Positions 23,185 through 36,120 of a DNA stretch of 64,000 nucleotides are shown here, piece by piece (positions within the stretch are counted from its first letter, which is position 1; the number at the start of each line of letters is the position of its first letter). The notes under the pieces are model-generated. The model saw nothing but the letters and a program-made list of their open reading frames with translations, was not told where the DNA came from and did no database searches. This DNA comes from Podospora pseudocomata (taxonomy: Eukaryota > Ascomycota > Sordariomycetes > Sordariales > Podosporaceae), in NCBI RefSeq assembly GCF_035222375.1, contig NC_085891.1, positions 1,612,001 to 1,676,000 of the forward strand, given 5' to 3'. Made by a program: the position numbers and the translations under genes.

Positions 23185-24672
23185 ATGTCTACAGTGGTCG
23201 ACTTTGCTCCTCACGACTTTGGCCGTCATCCCATGTTGGACGTCGACAGCATGTCTCGACCACATCACAGCTACCACGAGGGATATGCCCCCGGACATGG
23301 GCACTATGCTCCAGAGCACCCACCGTACCCACCACCACAGCCCTCTCACCTCACCCAGCCGCCACGGCTGCCCTCCATGGCCACCATGATATCGACTGCA
23401 GGAGCAAGCCACCCTCCTGCAATGCCAAATGGACGGGACGTCTCCTACCCGGGAGGGAAACCGGGCTATTATTCAGACTACGCAACCCCCTCACCAGTCG
23501 GGCAGACACCTCCGCAGTTCCCTGGTCCGAGCAACGACCCCCATGCCTTCTCCAGGCGGGCAGTCGACATCCGGCGCTCGCCCACCCTATCATCAACAGC
23601 CAGTGACCGGTCATCTGACGAGGTAGCCCACGAGATGCGTCTGAGGCAAATGAACAGCTTCCGAGACCACCACAGCCAAGGGCTCCCACGACAGTATCCC
23701 CATCAATCTCCCCGTTCAAGAGGGAGTTCCCTCCACCACGACAGCGCTCTCCCACCAGTATTGATGGGCGGCCCCTCTGCCAGCCCTTACGTCCCAGCAT
23801 CAGCATACATGAACGGCCGTCCGCCACCGCACCTCCCCCAAAGCCCATCAAACAGCACCCAAGCCAGCGCCTCCCCAAGACAAGAGGGGAAATCCATGAG
23901 CATATCCAACCTCCTCAGCTCAGACAGCGCCACCACCACCACTACCTCCTCCTCCTCCACCTCCCACCCAAACACCACCACAACCATGAACACCACCACC
24001 TCCCACCCCTCCTACCCACCCCCAGCCCCCTCCCCCATCCCCTCAACCTCAGAATACCGCATCTCGGTCCGCCAACAACCTTACGCCGCCCGCTCCTGCG
24101 GCTTCGGCGAGCGCGACCGCCGAGTAATCGACCCACCCCCTATAGTCCAACTAACAATCCACGACCCCTCCCTCTCCCCAGAGGAACTCTCCCGCCGACT
24201 CCGGCACCAATTCTCCGTGGTCCACTGCTCCATTTACGACGACCGCGGCGAGCGCGACATGTCAGCCATGCCTGAAGACTTCCGTCAACAACGCCGTCTC
24301 ATGGGCACCCTCGTCGCCTCCCCTTTTGTCGGCCAAGACGAAAACGGGGAGGAGGGCTGCTTCTTTTGCTTTCCTGACCTGAGCTGCAGGACACCTGGGA
24401 GTTTCAGGTTGAAGTTTGCGCTTGTGGTGCTGGATCCGATGAGTATGCGAATGGGGGATAGGAGTAAGATTGTGGCTACGGCGATGAGCGAGGTTTTTTG
24501 CGTGTATAATGCAAAGGATTTTCCTGGTATGAAGGCTAGTACGGGGTTGACGAAACGGTTGAAGGAGCAGGGGTGTCTGATTAGTATCAAGAAGGGGAAC
24601 GAGAAGAGGGAGACGCCTGGGGGTGGGGGGGGGGGGTGGGGGTGGTGGGAGGAGGGGGGCCGAGGAGGTTGA
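23185..24672 (+). CDS. velC: Velvet-domain developmental regulator (VelC-like)
   Basis: Start ATG at 23185 (reads MSTVVDFAP). Residues 1-288 are disordered (Pro/His/Ser-rich, with Thr and Ser runs). Residues 289-474 form a velvet domain: YRISVRQQP, the GFGERDRRVIDPPPIVQL signature, GTLVASPFVGQDENG, CFFCFPDLSCRTPGSF, YNAKDFPGM and KRLKEQGCLISI. The GFGERDRR form points to VelC rather than VeA, VelB or VosA, from memory of the family. Velvet proteins form dimers that bind DNA and coordinate sexual or asexual development with secondary metabolism. Just after the domain the frame meets a G12 tract (24625-24636) and stops in low complexity at 24672. In the frame two bases along, the sequence continues to a basic tail (KRGRKRVKRSA) with TGA at 24750-24752. 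The true C-terminus may therefore be that one. Confidence 0.8.
   Translation: MSTVVDFAPHDFGRHPMLDVDSMSRPHHSYHEGYAPGHGHYAPEHPPYPPPQPSHLTQPPRLPSMATMISTAGASHPPAMPNGRDVSYPGGKPGYYSDYATPSPVGQTPPQFPGPSNDPHAFSRRAVDIRRSPTLSSTASDRSSDEVAHEMRLRQMNSFRDHHSQGLPRQYPHQSPRSRGSSLHHDSALPPVLMGGPSASPYVPASAYMNGRPPPHLPQSPSNSTQASASPRQEGKSMSISNLLSSDSATTTTTSSSSTSHPNTTTTMNTTTSHPSYPPPAPSPIPSTSEYRISVRQQPYAARSCGFGERDRRVIDPPPIVQLTIHDPSLSPEELSRRLRHQFSVVHCSIYDDRGERDMSAMPEDFRQQRRLMGTLVASPFVGQDENGEEGCFFCFPDLSCRTPGSFRLKFALVVLDPMSMRMGDRSKIVATAMSEVFCVYNAKDFPGMKASTGLTKRLKEQGCLISIKKGNEKRETPGGGGGGWGWWEEGGRGG
24619..24642. repeat. G-tract near the velC 3' end
   Basis: G5-T-G12-T-G5 on the + strand. A change of one or two G residues here decides whether the velvet protein ends in a Gly/Trp-rich tail or in a basic nuclear-localisation-like tail. 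Confidence 0.8.
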
Positions 24673-24752
24673 GGAGGAGGAGGAGGAAGGGGGGGGATAG
24701 TGAGGGGGAGGGGGAGAAGAGGGGGAGGAAGAGGGTGAAGAGGAGCGCGTGA

Positions 24753-26735
24753 CTAGCTGGGGTGTTTTGTTGTTTGCTCCTCCCTTTTTGGAGGGGGGCA
24801 GGGGATGGTGATGATGATTATGATGATGAGAGGACACCGCTCAGAAAGGGCGGAGAGAAGAGTGGCGGGTGGCATTTGAAATGCTAACGCCATGGTGACA
24901 ACAACAACCACAAGCAACAGAGCTGAACTGGTCAACCACACAGACAAGTTCAGATGCTTTTTTTCTAGCAAAGAGCGAACAGATACCCCATCATCTTGTT
25001 TTTTTGATCTCCTATTTCACTTTTCTTTCCGAGAAAACACTCACATGACGGAACAACAGCAACAATTACGAAGGGACGAACTGGACAAAAGGAAACGGGA
25101 AAAGTTCGGGGCCACGGAACACAGGGGGACCAAAACGGACTGCGAATACGGAAAAACGAGAGTCTCCTCCGGGTTGGATGTTTTTTTTTTCTTGCTCTTT
25201 TTGGGTGTAACTGGTGTCGCTTGAACTAGATCTCTTTTATGAGACTTTTGGTATCACGGTTCAGTTGACGAGGGCGACGACGGAGTTAAGAGTGAGCATG
25301 TCAAGCTTGTGCATTTCGTTCTGCTTTTTGCTTTTATGGTCTTACCGATACGGAGAGAAAGACTGGGAAACAAAGTTCTGTGTGCATTTTGCATCTTAGC
25401 GAGCTTTCTAAGAGAGAAGAGAGAGAGGTACCAAATCAATATCGATCAAAAGTGTTCTAATCATTCATGAGGCCTGTTCCGGTTTGACCAGTGGTTTAAA
25501 TGTCAATGATAGAGATTGGGGGTGTAGTATGAGTTTGGCATGGGAAAATGACCTGAGGTGCTAAAGCGAGCGAGTGAGTGAGTGAGCGTGCTGCTCAGCT
25601 AATTCAGCATGAGTATGTTAAGTGAGAGCGTGAGCAAGAAAGCTCACCTTGCCATAAAAAGATAAAACGTCACTACGCGGGACACCTCTCTCAACCCCAT
25701 CACCAGATCCAGTATCCCGGCCTATCCTTCACAACCTCTCAACTTCGGCAACCTCAACCGCAAAAACGCATGTCTAAAACAAACCTCACAACCTTCCCAT
25801 GTCTCAAAGTGAGGTGGCGTGCTACACACCTCCAGAAAAATAAACAATACCTCTGACTCAACCCACAATCGGGAAACCTCCCATTCGTGATTCATACCTT
25901 TCCCTCCTCATGCATACTGTGCAGCAAGCCATCACCCCCAAAAAAGCAACAACAACACACCTATCTACATATACATACATACACACTAGAAATTTCCATA
26001 CCGTGCCGATCACCCCAAGAAAGACAAAACCAACCCCCCATCCTCTTTCGGACCCCTTCCACCCCTCCTAACTGGCCACAATCCGCCCCCCCCCCCTTTC
26101 ACCGGTTTCGCCACAGTGCGCACGCCGCGCGATCTTTCCTTTCTTCTTTTCCCGGTGTGATAGAGAGCACATATGTAAGACTACACTAGTATATATGTAG
26201 GTTGCCGATCTCCCTCTTCTAGTCGCTTCCCATATGCAAATGCACCTCCAACCAACAACAACAAACCCGGTTTTATACACGACAAACCCAAAACAAGCAT
26301 CATCCTTGTTCACTTTGGGAATCACACATCCGACTGAGGAAGGGAACAAGAAAATCTAGGAATGTTTGCTCCTGGTTTTGTCTTACATTCTCTTGGCTGC
26401 TTGGAAGAGGTTGGAGGTTGAGCAGGAGGTGGGGTGGGGGTTATACACATCACTCTAGAAAAGGCAAGGCTGTAAATCACAAGCGCGGCTGACGAGCACT
26501 GTCAATGAAAGCAAACCCAAAACACCTGCTTTTCATTTTTATAAACCTTCCTGGATATCAAGACCAGAAACCAACAGTGAGTAACTACTGTAGAGACAAT
26601 TACATTTTAACAAAAGAAAGAAAAAACCATGATTTGGCCATGCCGGTATCAACTCCGCCTCCCCCCTCCCGTGAATAATGCTTCCTTCCCCTTCCCCCTC
26701 TTTATCAACATCTCAAATATACACACCCCTACTCT
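24753..26735. other. Tail-to-tail intergenic between velC and RRP5
   Basis: About 2 kb with no credible gene. It holds the 3' untranslated regions of both convergent genes, a GAGTGAGTGAGTGAG run near 25570, and a long C run near 26088. Confidence 0.5.
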
Positions 26736-29700
26736 CTACTCATCATCCTCGCTCTCCTCCTCCTCCTCCTCCTCAACGACCTTCCCCTTCTTCTCAGCCG
26801 CCTTCTTAGCCCACTCCTGCGCCTTGACGCTAACCCTCTCCCTGCTCTTCTTTTCCCCATTCTTATCCTCCCACTGCGCCCACCTTTTGAACCAAGTCTT
26901 GGCCTGCTTGGGCTTGAGACCCTTGACCTTGCTGCCGCGATCAAACAAATCACGGACAGTGGCGGGATCAGTAGTGCCGACCGAGGTCTCAAGGTCGACA
27001 AACTGGTTCCACAAGTCGAATCTCTTGGGGAAGGCGGCGAGAATGGTCTCAAACAGTGAGCGACCCTGTTCGCGGTCACCGTTGGAAGAGCGGAACTCGA
27101 GCGCGGCAAACTTGGGCATCAACTCCAGAATGACGGGCTTCCCGCCTCCCAGCGACTTTTCGGCGCGGGGAAGAAGGGCACGGGCCTTGTCGGGACGGTC
27201 ATACTTGGTGTGGAGGAAATGGGCATAGTTGATCCAGACGCTGGGGGACTTGGAACCGAACTTTTTGATGATCTTCTCAAAGAGGTCATCTGCTTCCTAT
27301 TGCTGGGAGTTAGTAACTGGTCTATCATCAAATTAAATTAGGGAGTGACTTACCTTGAGCTTGCCAGACTGAATGTAACTGCTGGCCAGACGCTCGTAGA
27401 CTTCTTGCTCATCGTTGTAGGTGCAGGCACGCTTGAAAAGCTCCTCAACAGTCTCCTCTGTGCCATAGGCAACCTCGAGATTGAGGTAAGCAATCCAGAC
27501 GTTCAGCTTCTCAAGCTCCTCCTTGATGTTGATCGTCTTGATCGCACGCTCAGCCACCTGTCTCGCGCTGGCAAGATCGCTGACTTGCATCTGGAAAGCC
27601 ATGTAGGCAATCCACAGCTCTGACGAATCAGGCTGACCCAGAAGGAGACGCTCGTAATCACTCGTCGTCTGAGGCCCGTTGACATCAAGCTCGGCTGTCC
27701 GGTCGACCTGGGCCCGAGACTCACGCTGCTGCTGCTGCTTCTTCTTCTTGATCGGCTCATCAGTGCTGCCAGCGGCCTTGTCATCTTCATCCAAAGCATC
27801 GGCATTCCAGCTGAAGCCGCCGGTCTCGAGACCCTTGACGCCTTCTGTTTGGGCATCATCCATCTCGACGTCGCTGCCAGCGTCATCATCATCATCCTCA
27901 TCGTCAGAGTCAGCATTGATAACGAGGGCGCCGCCAGCACCAGCATCGCTCATGTCTTCATCCTCGCTGTCCAAGGCGGCACCAGCATCTTCATCGCTAT
28001 CCACGTCCATCTCATCGTCGTCCTTAAAGTACGACGGCTTCAGGCCGAGGTTGATGCGCTTTGTCTTCTCCTCCACCTTGAGAACACGAGCCTTGACCTT
28101 GTCACCCTCACTGTAGAGCGCCTTGGCGTCCTTGATCGCTCTGTCGGCCATTTCAGAGCGGTGGCACAAACCGGAGAGACGATCAGAACCATCAATGTCG
28201 ATAAAAGCACCGAAGTCCTCCACCTTGCGGACCTTGCCCGTTACGATTTGACCTTCCTTCAGGTCCGAGAATGTGATTGGGGGCACATAGTCTTTGCTCA
28301 GGATGGAAGGCCTCAAGCTCATCTCCAGGCGACCGTTGCTGACAGAAATGATACGGCCCTTGACAAGCTGGTCAATCTGGAAGTGCTCCTTCCAGTCCTT
28401 CAGGTAAGAGTCTGACAAGTTCTTGATCTGGACCATAGCCACAATGTCACCGCCAAGCGTAACAAAGAGACCCTTGTCAGACACATTCTTGACGAACCCA
28501 CGAAGGACATCGCCCACAGCGATCTTGGTGTCCTTAGTGATCTCCTTGTCTGTGACCTCGAGTCTTGAGCTGAGCACGCGAGAGGGGCGCATCGACAATC
28601 TCAATCTCTTGTTGCTCTTGTCGATATCGAGCACGGCGACACGGACAATTTCGTGCTTGGAATGCTTCAGAGGGTTGGCTTCCTCGTAATCATCCGCAAG
28701 ATCGCACAAGAAAACAGGTCCAGCCACAGACTCGCTGAGCTTAACAAACACTACGTTGTCGGTAGTCTTGGTGACCTTTCCAGGAAGCACCATACCCTTC
28801 TGGATCTTGTCCCAGGTCAACGGGTTCTCTGCATTGGGATCGCGAGCCGAGAGGTCGAGACGGTTCCTCTCTGCGTCCACGTGGATGACACGGACTTGGA
28901 GGACAGAGCCGATAGGGAAACTCTTCGCCACATCCTGCAATTTTGACAAGTCATCGGAGAGCTCAACGGCGCTGATTCTGCCGCGAACATTAGGTGACAG
29001 GTTGACCCAGATGTGATTCTGAGCGACATTGTTGACAAACGCCAGATGAGTTTGCCCCACCTCAAGCTTCGCGTAGCTCAGAGGCTCTGGGGTAGAGCCT
29101 TCTTGAAGATCACTTGGCTTGGCCGAGAGCTCCAAGACCGTGTGGCTTGAGCGGTGAGAAATGGGCAAGAAACGGTGGTTGCGAGCGTCATGAATACCAA
29201 GAACACGCACGTCGATGATTTCGCCAGTCTTGAACTTGCCCAAAGGCTTCTTCACGCTGCGAATGTCGTCGAACTTGTCAAAGACCTGCGAAACATCGAT
29301 ACGGCCTTGGACGTTGTCGGCAAGGTCAACATTGATCTGTGTATCCTTGGCAGACTTTACCCTCGCCTTAGTGATCTTGCCAATCGGGAGATCTTCCATA
29401 GTCAAGACCGACAGATCCAGGGCATTCATAGCCTTGTCGGCCGACTTGCTAGAGGCCTTTGCCTGAACGTCTTCACCGCCCTCCGATGGGATAGCAACAA
29501 CGATACGGTTAAGATCCTTGTCGACCGATGTGATCTTGACAGTGACAGACTGCAGCTTTTGGAAGCCAAAGCTTGGCTTATCCTGGATGTCGCGTGGCAG
29601 CTTGGTCTTGGGGAGCAGCGCTGTCAGCCTGCCAGCAAACTGGACGAAGGCGGCCGTGGCAGTTGTGTTGCGAATGAAGCCAGGTACAACATCACCCACA

Positions 29701-32193
29701 CGTGCCCGGTCAATTGTGTGAAGAAGCTTGCCCTTCTTCGCCGCTTCGACAAGGCTTGGCTTGTGAGAGAGGATGATGGACCGACGAGCTTCGTTCTTTT
29801 CAAGAACAACCAGTTCCGTAAGAGTCTGATTGACGTGGATCTTCTTGAGCGCAGACTGTGTTTTGCTGACCGACTTGTCGGTAAGGTGTCTGACAGGGAG
29901 GATGGCCTTCAACGAGCCCTCGACGAGCTCGACAAAGATATCGTCTTCTGTCTTTTGTGTGACCTTGGCGGTAACCAAGTTGCCAATTTGGAGCTTCTTC
30001 AGTGCAACCTGCTTCTCCAAACCAAAGGCTGATGGGTCCTTGCAGGACACAATCATTCTCTTTTCCTCGGGGTCAAAGCTGAGGACGTAAACACTAATAG
30101 TCTGGCCCTCACGGAAATGCTCCTTGGGATCCTGGATGTAAGCCTCGCTCATTTCAGACACCGGAAGGAAACCACGAAGCTGTCCGTAAAACTGAACGAT
30201 AGCACCCCGATCCAGAAGCTTAACAATAGTACCGAACGTCTGAAGCCCGACGGCAAGCTCGTCGTATGACTTGACCGGAGGAGCATCGGAGTTCACCAGT
30301 GTCTTCTTCAAGGTAAGCCGCAGCTGATGTCTTACTGGGTTGGTTGACAGGACACGGGTCTTGACCTTCATTCCTTCCCTGAATTTCTTCTCGGGGTGCT
30401 GCAGATGGACATCGGAAAGATGCATTTCAGGAACCAGACCGGAAATACCCTCGGCAACCTTCACGATCAAACCGCCAAGCCCGTGCTCGTTGACGACCAA
30501 CTTTTCAACCACACCCGGCACCACCACTCCCACGGGGATGTCTTGTATTCTCAAGAATGGCTGCTCCAAGACACTCTTCTCCATCGACAGGTTGTACATG
30601 CCATCGAAAGGATTGTAGCCAACTACACGAGCAGCGTGGACGGACCCAACCTTGTAAGGGCCGCTGGTCTCGAACAGCGAGTCCACCTTGCCATCCTTCA
30701 CTCTGGAGATGTGCACGAAGCCTGGTACACCCTCGACACCAACATCAACATAGAGACCAATTTCGGGCTCAACCCTTTGAACAGTGCACTTTTCAATAAT
30801 GGTAGAATGGGCGAGAATGTCCACTGGCAACGATTCGATGTCGTTCTTGGTTTTGGCGATTTTCGGTTTAAGTGACAGCACGTGTGGCAGCAGGGAAATG
30901 CCGAGTTTGGGCTTTCTTGCGGTGGGGAAATTGCAGATGATCCTCGCCTTGATCCGCGAGCCAACCTTGTACTCGTCCACAATGTCAACGGCACCAGGGC
31001 CAGCGTTTGAGTGAACCAGATCAGCAGTCACATCCAAATGACCCATCACCTTGCCCACAAGGCCGTGCTCGGTGACTTCGGAAACCAGGATATCGGCCGC
31101 GGTGCCTGGTAGGAACGAGTCGATAGTCGTGGCCTCGGATGGGAAGCTTTTGATGCTGCCGATGCGGTCCTCCAAGGTGGAAAGCTGTACAACCTTGCCG
31201 CTGGCAGCTTTGCTGGTCGCAATACAAAGCAGAACTGAGCCAGGCTGAACACTTTCTTCCGGAATGCCCTTGTCGAGTTGTTTCCGAGGCAAAAAGCCCT
31301 TCAATTTTGAGTCTGAGATGTTGACATCCATAACAAAACCATGATCCTCCACACTAACAACCGAAGCCATAAGAGTAGTGTTCTCGACGATATCCTGCTC
31401 TGACATGCCAGAGTTGGCGAGCGCCGGCTGGAGTGATAGCTCAATGTGGCGCTTGGGCTTTCCGTCGACCGAATCATCGTGTGTTGATACAACGTAGGCG
31501 CGAACATACTGGCCCATTCGGAAGATAGTTTGGAGGTCGATGTTCTCGTCGTCCTCGTCTGCTTGATCCTCCTCCTCGTCCTTCTCGGCGATTGCCTGTA
31601 ACCTTTGTGTAAAGATATCTGAAATAGCCGTAATTGGAACGTGGCCGACGAGGTTGTTGGGAAGCGCAACGGCAACATCGGTGAGGTTGATGCCGCAGAC
31701 TGTACCGAGCACCAGGGAGCCCTTGACCAAGCGCTGGAAGTTGTTAGCAACGCCATCAATGGCAACCCCATGACGAAGTTCCTCTTCTTACCTTGAAGTT
31801 CAAGCTTTCTACCTTGATGGCATCCTCGTCTTTCACAGGTTCTACCTCTCCACCCTTGGACTTGCGTGCCTTCTTCTTCTTGGATTTCTCTCCTCCAGAT
31901 TTCTTGCTGGCAGCCTCTTCGAAGAGGACATCGTTCTTGGCCTGGATCTGAATTTGCTTTTGTTCGAGGGGGGTCAAGACACTGGCGCCACCTCTGGGAA
32001 ACAATGGCTCTTCCTCCTTGATCAGAGATGTTGCTGGGGTAGACGGCTTTGATGGTTTTGCGTCGCCCTTCTTGTTGGAGTCCTTGGTTGAATCGCTTCC
32101 TTTCGCCCTTTTGGAGGGTCGCGTATCATTTGTAGGCTTTGCCGTCTTGGAGGCAGAGCCGTCGGGGCCCTCTTTGCGCTTTAACGAACCCAT
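26736..32193 (-). CDS. rrp5: rRNA biogenesis protein Rrp5
   Basis: Three exons (32193-31792, 31733-27354, 27296-26736) with introns of 58 and 57 nt join to 1,780 residues, close to the usual size of this family. The N-terminus is Lys-rich and carries the family stretch FPRGGASVLTPLEQKQ. A long array of about a dozen S1 RNA-binding repeats follows (for example GFLPRKQLDKG, VGDVVPGFIRN, GQIVTGKVRKVEDFGAFIDI). An acidic stretch is next, then HAT/TPR-like helical repeats at the C-terminus (YERLLLGQPDSSELWIAYMAFQ, written here in two parts: YERLLLGQPD and SSELWIAYMAFQ), ending in an acidic run. Rrp5 acts in the nucleolus in processing of both 18S and 5.8S/25S precursors. The second intron has a clear TACTAAC-like branch site (TTACTAACTCC). 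Confidence 0.93.
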
Positions 32194-33300
32194 GGCGGAT
32201 AGTTGATGTTTGGGTCGTTGTAAGTGACGGGAGGCTCGTTCGCAACCACAAGAAGCTGGCACCCACCACAAAAATTTCTGGTGGGTCCTGCCCATTGGCG
32301 ATAACGATAACAAAAGCGGTGAACGGCACCGGTGGGGCTTTGGAAGAGACCCTGGATCATCCCAGAGTTGACATGGAACGCTTCTGCTTCTGCCGAAGAT
32401 GTTCAACCTGATAATGGGATGAACTACAGATGGCAATATGACCTACCAAATGGCTAATTTTCTAGCCAAACACTCCATCTTCTGTCCAAATTCGCGTTGT
32501 TCTCTTTTCTTACATTGGCATCTCTCATGCAAGATGTCATGCTCAAACCAGGGTTAGGGTAGAGTACAGCAACGCCCCATCACTCACCTCTTCGTTACTT
32601 GCCCACCACATGCTCCTCCCCACGTTCACTTGACGCCTGAAACCTTGAAGCCCAAAGGTATGGAAAAACTGAACTTCATGGCTGTTGTTGGAGAATTGGA
32701 CGAGCTGGTTTTTGGTTGCTAACTTCAAGTAGAGTAGTGTATATGTAAAGATACGTGGCCCAAGCTTTCGACGTTGCAGTTCCAGGGACCAGCCGCTGAT
32801 GCAGTCTTGTCAACGCTGTTTGATTTGGAGTCTTTGGAGGGGGATCATCCTGTCAGGCGATATGGGTGTTAGTGACAGCTTTCACGACGGTGAGCTATGA
32901 CTGTCTACGGACAATTATTTAGACCGACAGCTGGAGTTGACCGACTGTTTATCCGAGCGAAGAGTGTCTCACATGGATTTAAACTTTCGGTGTCCAAAAG
33001 CCAAGTCTCGCAAATGCATGGCCTGTAAAATGATCCCGTGCGCCCAGAAGCGGCTTTCGGTAGTGCCCCCAACCACTGGGATGACGTATCCGGGGGGTCG
33101 TTCCTCGGCCACCCACTCAACAAGTCGCGCCATCACCCAAACGCAGCCTGAACACATGGCCCAAGGCAACGACAACTAAGAACAAAAAGACGACAAGACA
33201 GCCCCCCATCGCCTCAAACCCATACTCCATACGACACTCGAACTCAAGCGACTACACCCTGGACTGGTAGGACACTCGCGAGAACCCCATCAGAGCCGCC
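32194..33300. promoter_or_regulatory. Divergent intergenic between RRP5 and the hydrolase-like gene
   Basis: 1.1 kb separates two start codons facing apart, so both promoters lie here. I see no coding signal; frames are under 90 codons. No specific factor site can be named with confidence. Confidence 0.5.
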
Positions 33301-36120
33301 ATGGCTCCCAGGAAACGAGCAAAGCCGAACCCGGTCCAGCAGAGTGCGTCAACAACGCAATCATCAGACACTGCGGATCAAATTACATCGCCGGCCGCCT
33401 CTACAACCCCACAGAGCATTCCGCCATCTCTGAAAACCAATGGAAGTGGCGATCGCGCATCCAGCTCTGGCCCAGGCTCGAAGCAGGTAAGCACCATTAT
33501 CCCATGCGCGCCATCCTCAGGCAGCCCCTTTAGGCAACTCTTATCGATTGACACGTAGCAGGTGAACAAGACTCGTAGTTGGTATGGGTCTTTATCGAAG
33601 AAGTCTGTAGCATCCACCCAAGTTGCGCGCGAGACCATCTTGGGTGGAACCTCGAAACCTATGGCTACCGCCGACTTTACTCGGTTTGATACAAAGAAGC
33701 CTTCTGATATGAGTGGCGACGAAGCACCGACCCCTGCTCCTTCTTCACTATCGAAATCACACGATTCTGGCGTTGGATTCGCGAGCGATGGAACCCGAGG
33801 CCTGAAAACACCGAGCTCCAAGACAGTTGTGAAGCCTGCAAACGGACAGGCAGAGGCCAAGACTACGGCTAAGTCGGAGGACGTGGTCATGGAAAACGAA
33901 GACAATGGGAAAGAACAAGAAGAGACACCACCTGCCAAATCAGCTACGGATCAGAGTACAGGTCCTACGGTACCCACTGCGTCTGCAGCTACAACTACGC
34001 GACCTACATCAACATGGCTAGGAGGGTGGTGGGGAAGCTCACAGCCTCCAGCTCCAGCATCAGCACAGGCCTCGCAAATGGACGTCGCGGAGGAACCAGC
34101 CACACAAGCAACACTTGCTGGTAGCCAGGTCTCAGAGAACGCAACACAAGAGCCCGCCCCTCGAGACCCGCCAGAACAACAGTCGCCGGACATAGCCGAG
34201 CAAACCGAGGCACAGAACCAAGCACATGCCGCTACTGGTGGAGGTTATGGATCTTGGATCTGGGGTTGGGGAGCGGGAAAGAGCGTACCAACTTCACAGC
34301 CAGCAAAAACTGCTTCGGATTCTACAACAAACCAATCTTCAGCGGAAGTGCCCAAAACAGACAGCACCAGCGACTCAGCGAAGGAGCCCGAAGACACCAT
34401 CATGCAGGGTGCCCCACCAATCGAGGAGACTCCGGCGCCCTCAGGTTCTACAACATCAGACCCAGCCCCAAAAACAGGCTCAACATGGGCATTCTGGTCT
34501 CGACAATCAGGGCCTACATCGGGAAAGAAGTCAGCCGAGGATTCCGACGAAGGTCAGCTTGCGGTGATGGGTGAAAGCTCGGAACACCGCCCAAAGAGAG
34601 CCAAGTCCATGGAGTTCAAAGGCTCTCCACCCAAGGAAACCCCTATCAAGTCTGGTAAAAAGGAGGAACCAGCCAAGGATCTGTCGATCAAGTCTGGCAA
34701 GACTGGGAAGAAGGAAGAGTTGGCCAAAGCTTCAGCCAGTCCGCCAGGCAAGGCAGCTTCCATCAGGAGATCCAAGAGGGACCGTCCAGAATCGATGGAA
34801 ATCGATGACACGACCCCCATTCGTCCTGGTACCCCCAAGGCAGTGGAAGCTCCGGCCAAGGGGGCTGCGCAGAAAACACCAGCCTCATCAACAAAAACTA
34901 CCGCACCCAACCTTGTGCTTCCGTCTTTTAATGGAACCTACAAACTCAAAGAAAACCCCTCGATCGTCAAGCAAATCACCCGTATTCTTCTTCGAGGAAG
35001 CCAAGCTCCTTCAAACAAGCACGTCTACATCTCCAAAGTCCTCCCCAAAATAAAGAAAGCGATTGCCATCGGCGTTCATGGGCTCTTCCCCGCGAACTAT
35101 CTCAGGACAGTCATCGGCCAGCCAACAGGCACATCGATCAAGTTCGCCAACCACACCGCCGACGCCATTAGACGCTGGGCGGATAAACACGGCTGTGGAG
35201 ACTGCGAAATCGAAAAAGTAGCCTTGGAAGGTGAAGGCAAGATTGGGGAAAGAGTAGAAAACCTCTGGAACTTGCTCCTCAACTGGATCGACCAGATCAG
35301 ATCGGCTGAATTGATCCTCATCGGGTGTCACTCTCAAGGTGTGCCAGTGAGTATCATGCTCCTGGCCAAGCTAATCGAAATGGGCGTGGTCAACAAGGCC
35401 AGGGTCGGTGTCTGTGCCATGGCGGGGGTTTCTTTGGGACCGTTCCCCGATTACAGGACTAGTATGGGGTATTTGATGGGCTCGGCGGGGGAGCTGTGGG
35501 CGTTTGGGGACCCAAAAAGCGAGGTCAGCCAGCGGTTGGAGGCAGCAATGAAGGTTTGCTTGGGGTACGGGGTGAGGATCACGCTGGTGGGGAGCATTGA
35601 CGACCAGCTTGTGCCGATGGAGTCGGCTGTTTACGCACCGGTGCACCACCCTTACATTTTCCGAGCGGCGTTTATCGACGGGAGGATCCACGCACCGGAT
35701 TTTATTGCTCATTTGGTTGGCTTTGCGCTGAAGCTGAGAAACTTGGGGGTTTCGGACCATGGGCTGATTAGGGAGCTGAGCACGCCGCTGGCGGGGAGTT
35801 TGTACTCTGGGGAGGGCCACTCGAGGCTGTATGATGACGAGCAGGTTTATGATCTTGCCGTGAGCCATGCGCTGGAGACTACGGATGTGCCGGGAGCGAA
35901 TCCGGCTGCTGAGATGAGTAGAATGGGGGGCGCGCTGGTGAATCCGAATCCGTATCATTTGCCTTGGATCATGAGGGGGTTGCTGGAGGAGGATTTTGTG
36001 AAGAGTGAGTTGGGGGAGGAGACGAGGGAGTTGGTGAAGCAGTTTGATGATTGGAAGCCGGTGACCAAGGCGCTGAAGGATGTGAAGTATCGGTTGGAGG
36101 CGGTGAGGTCCAAGTTGTAG
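33301..36120 (+). CDS. Alpha/beta-hydrolase-like protein with tryptophan-rich disordered N-terminus
   Basis: Exon 1 (33301-33486) starts at an ATG in strong context (GCCGCCATGG). A 75-nt intron (33487-33561) precedes exon 2, giving 914 residues. Residues 1 to about 480 are disordered and contain spaced aromatic motifs: RSWYGS (W69), TWLGGWWGS (W214-W219), SWIWGWGAG (W294-W298) and TWAFWS (W371-W374). The C-terminal 430 residues look like an alpha/beta hydrolase: a nucleophile-elbow-like CHSQG with Ser653, a GSIDDQLVP acid loop, and GRIHAPDF as a possible His. The first Gly of GxSxG is Cys. It resembles an uncharacterised fungal family (I think yeast YML020W is a member, but only from memory). 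Enzymatic activity is not established. Confidence 0.75.

Noticed and set aside
27849-30875. Long plus-strand frames within RRP5
   Set aside because: They are antisense shadows of the S1-repeat coding sequence and have no independent motif.
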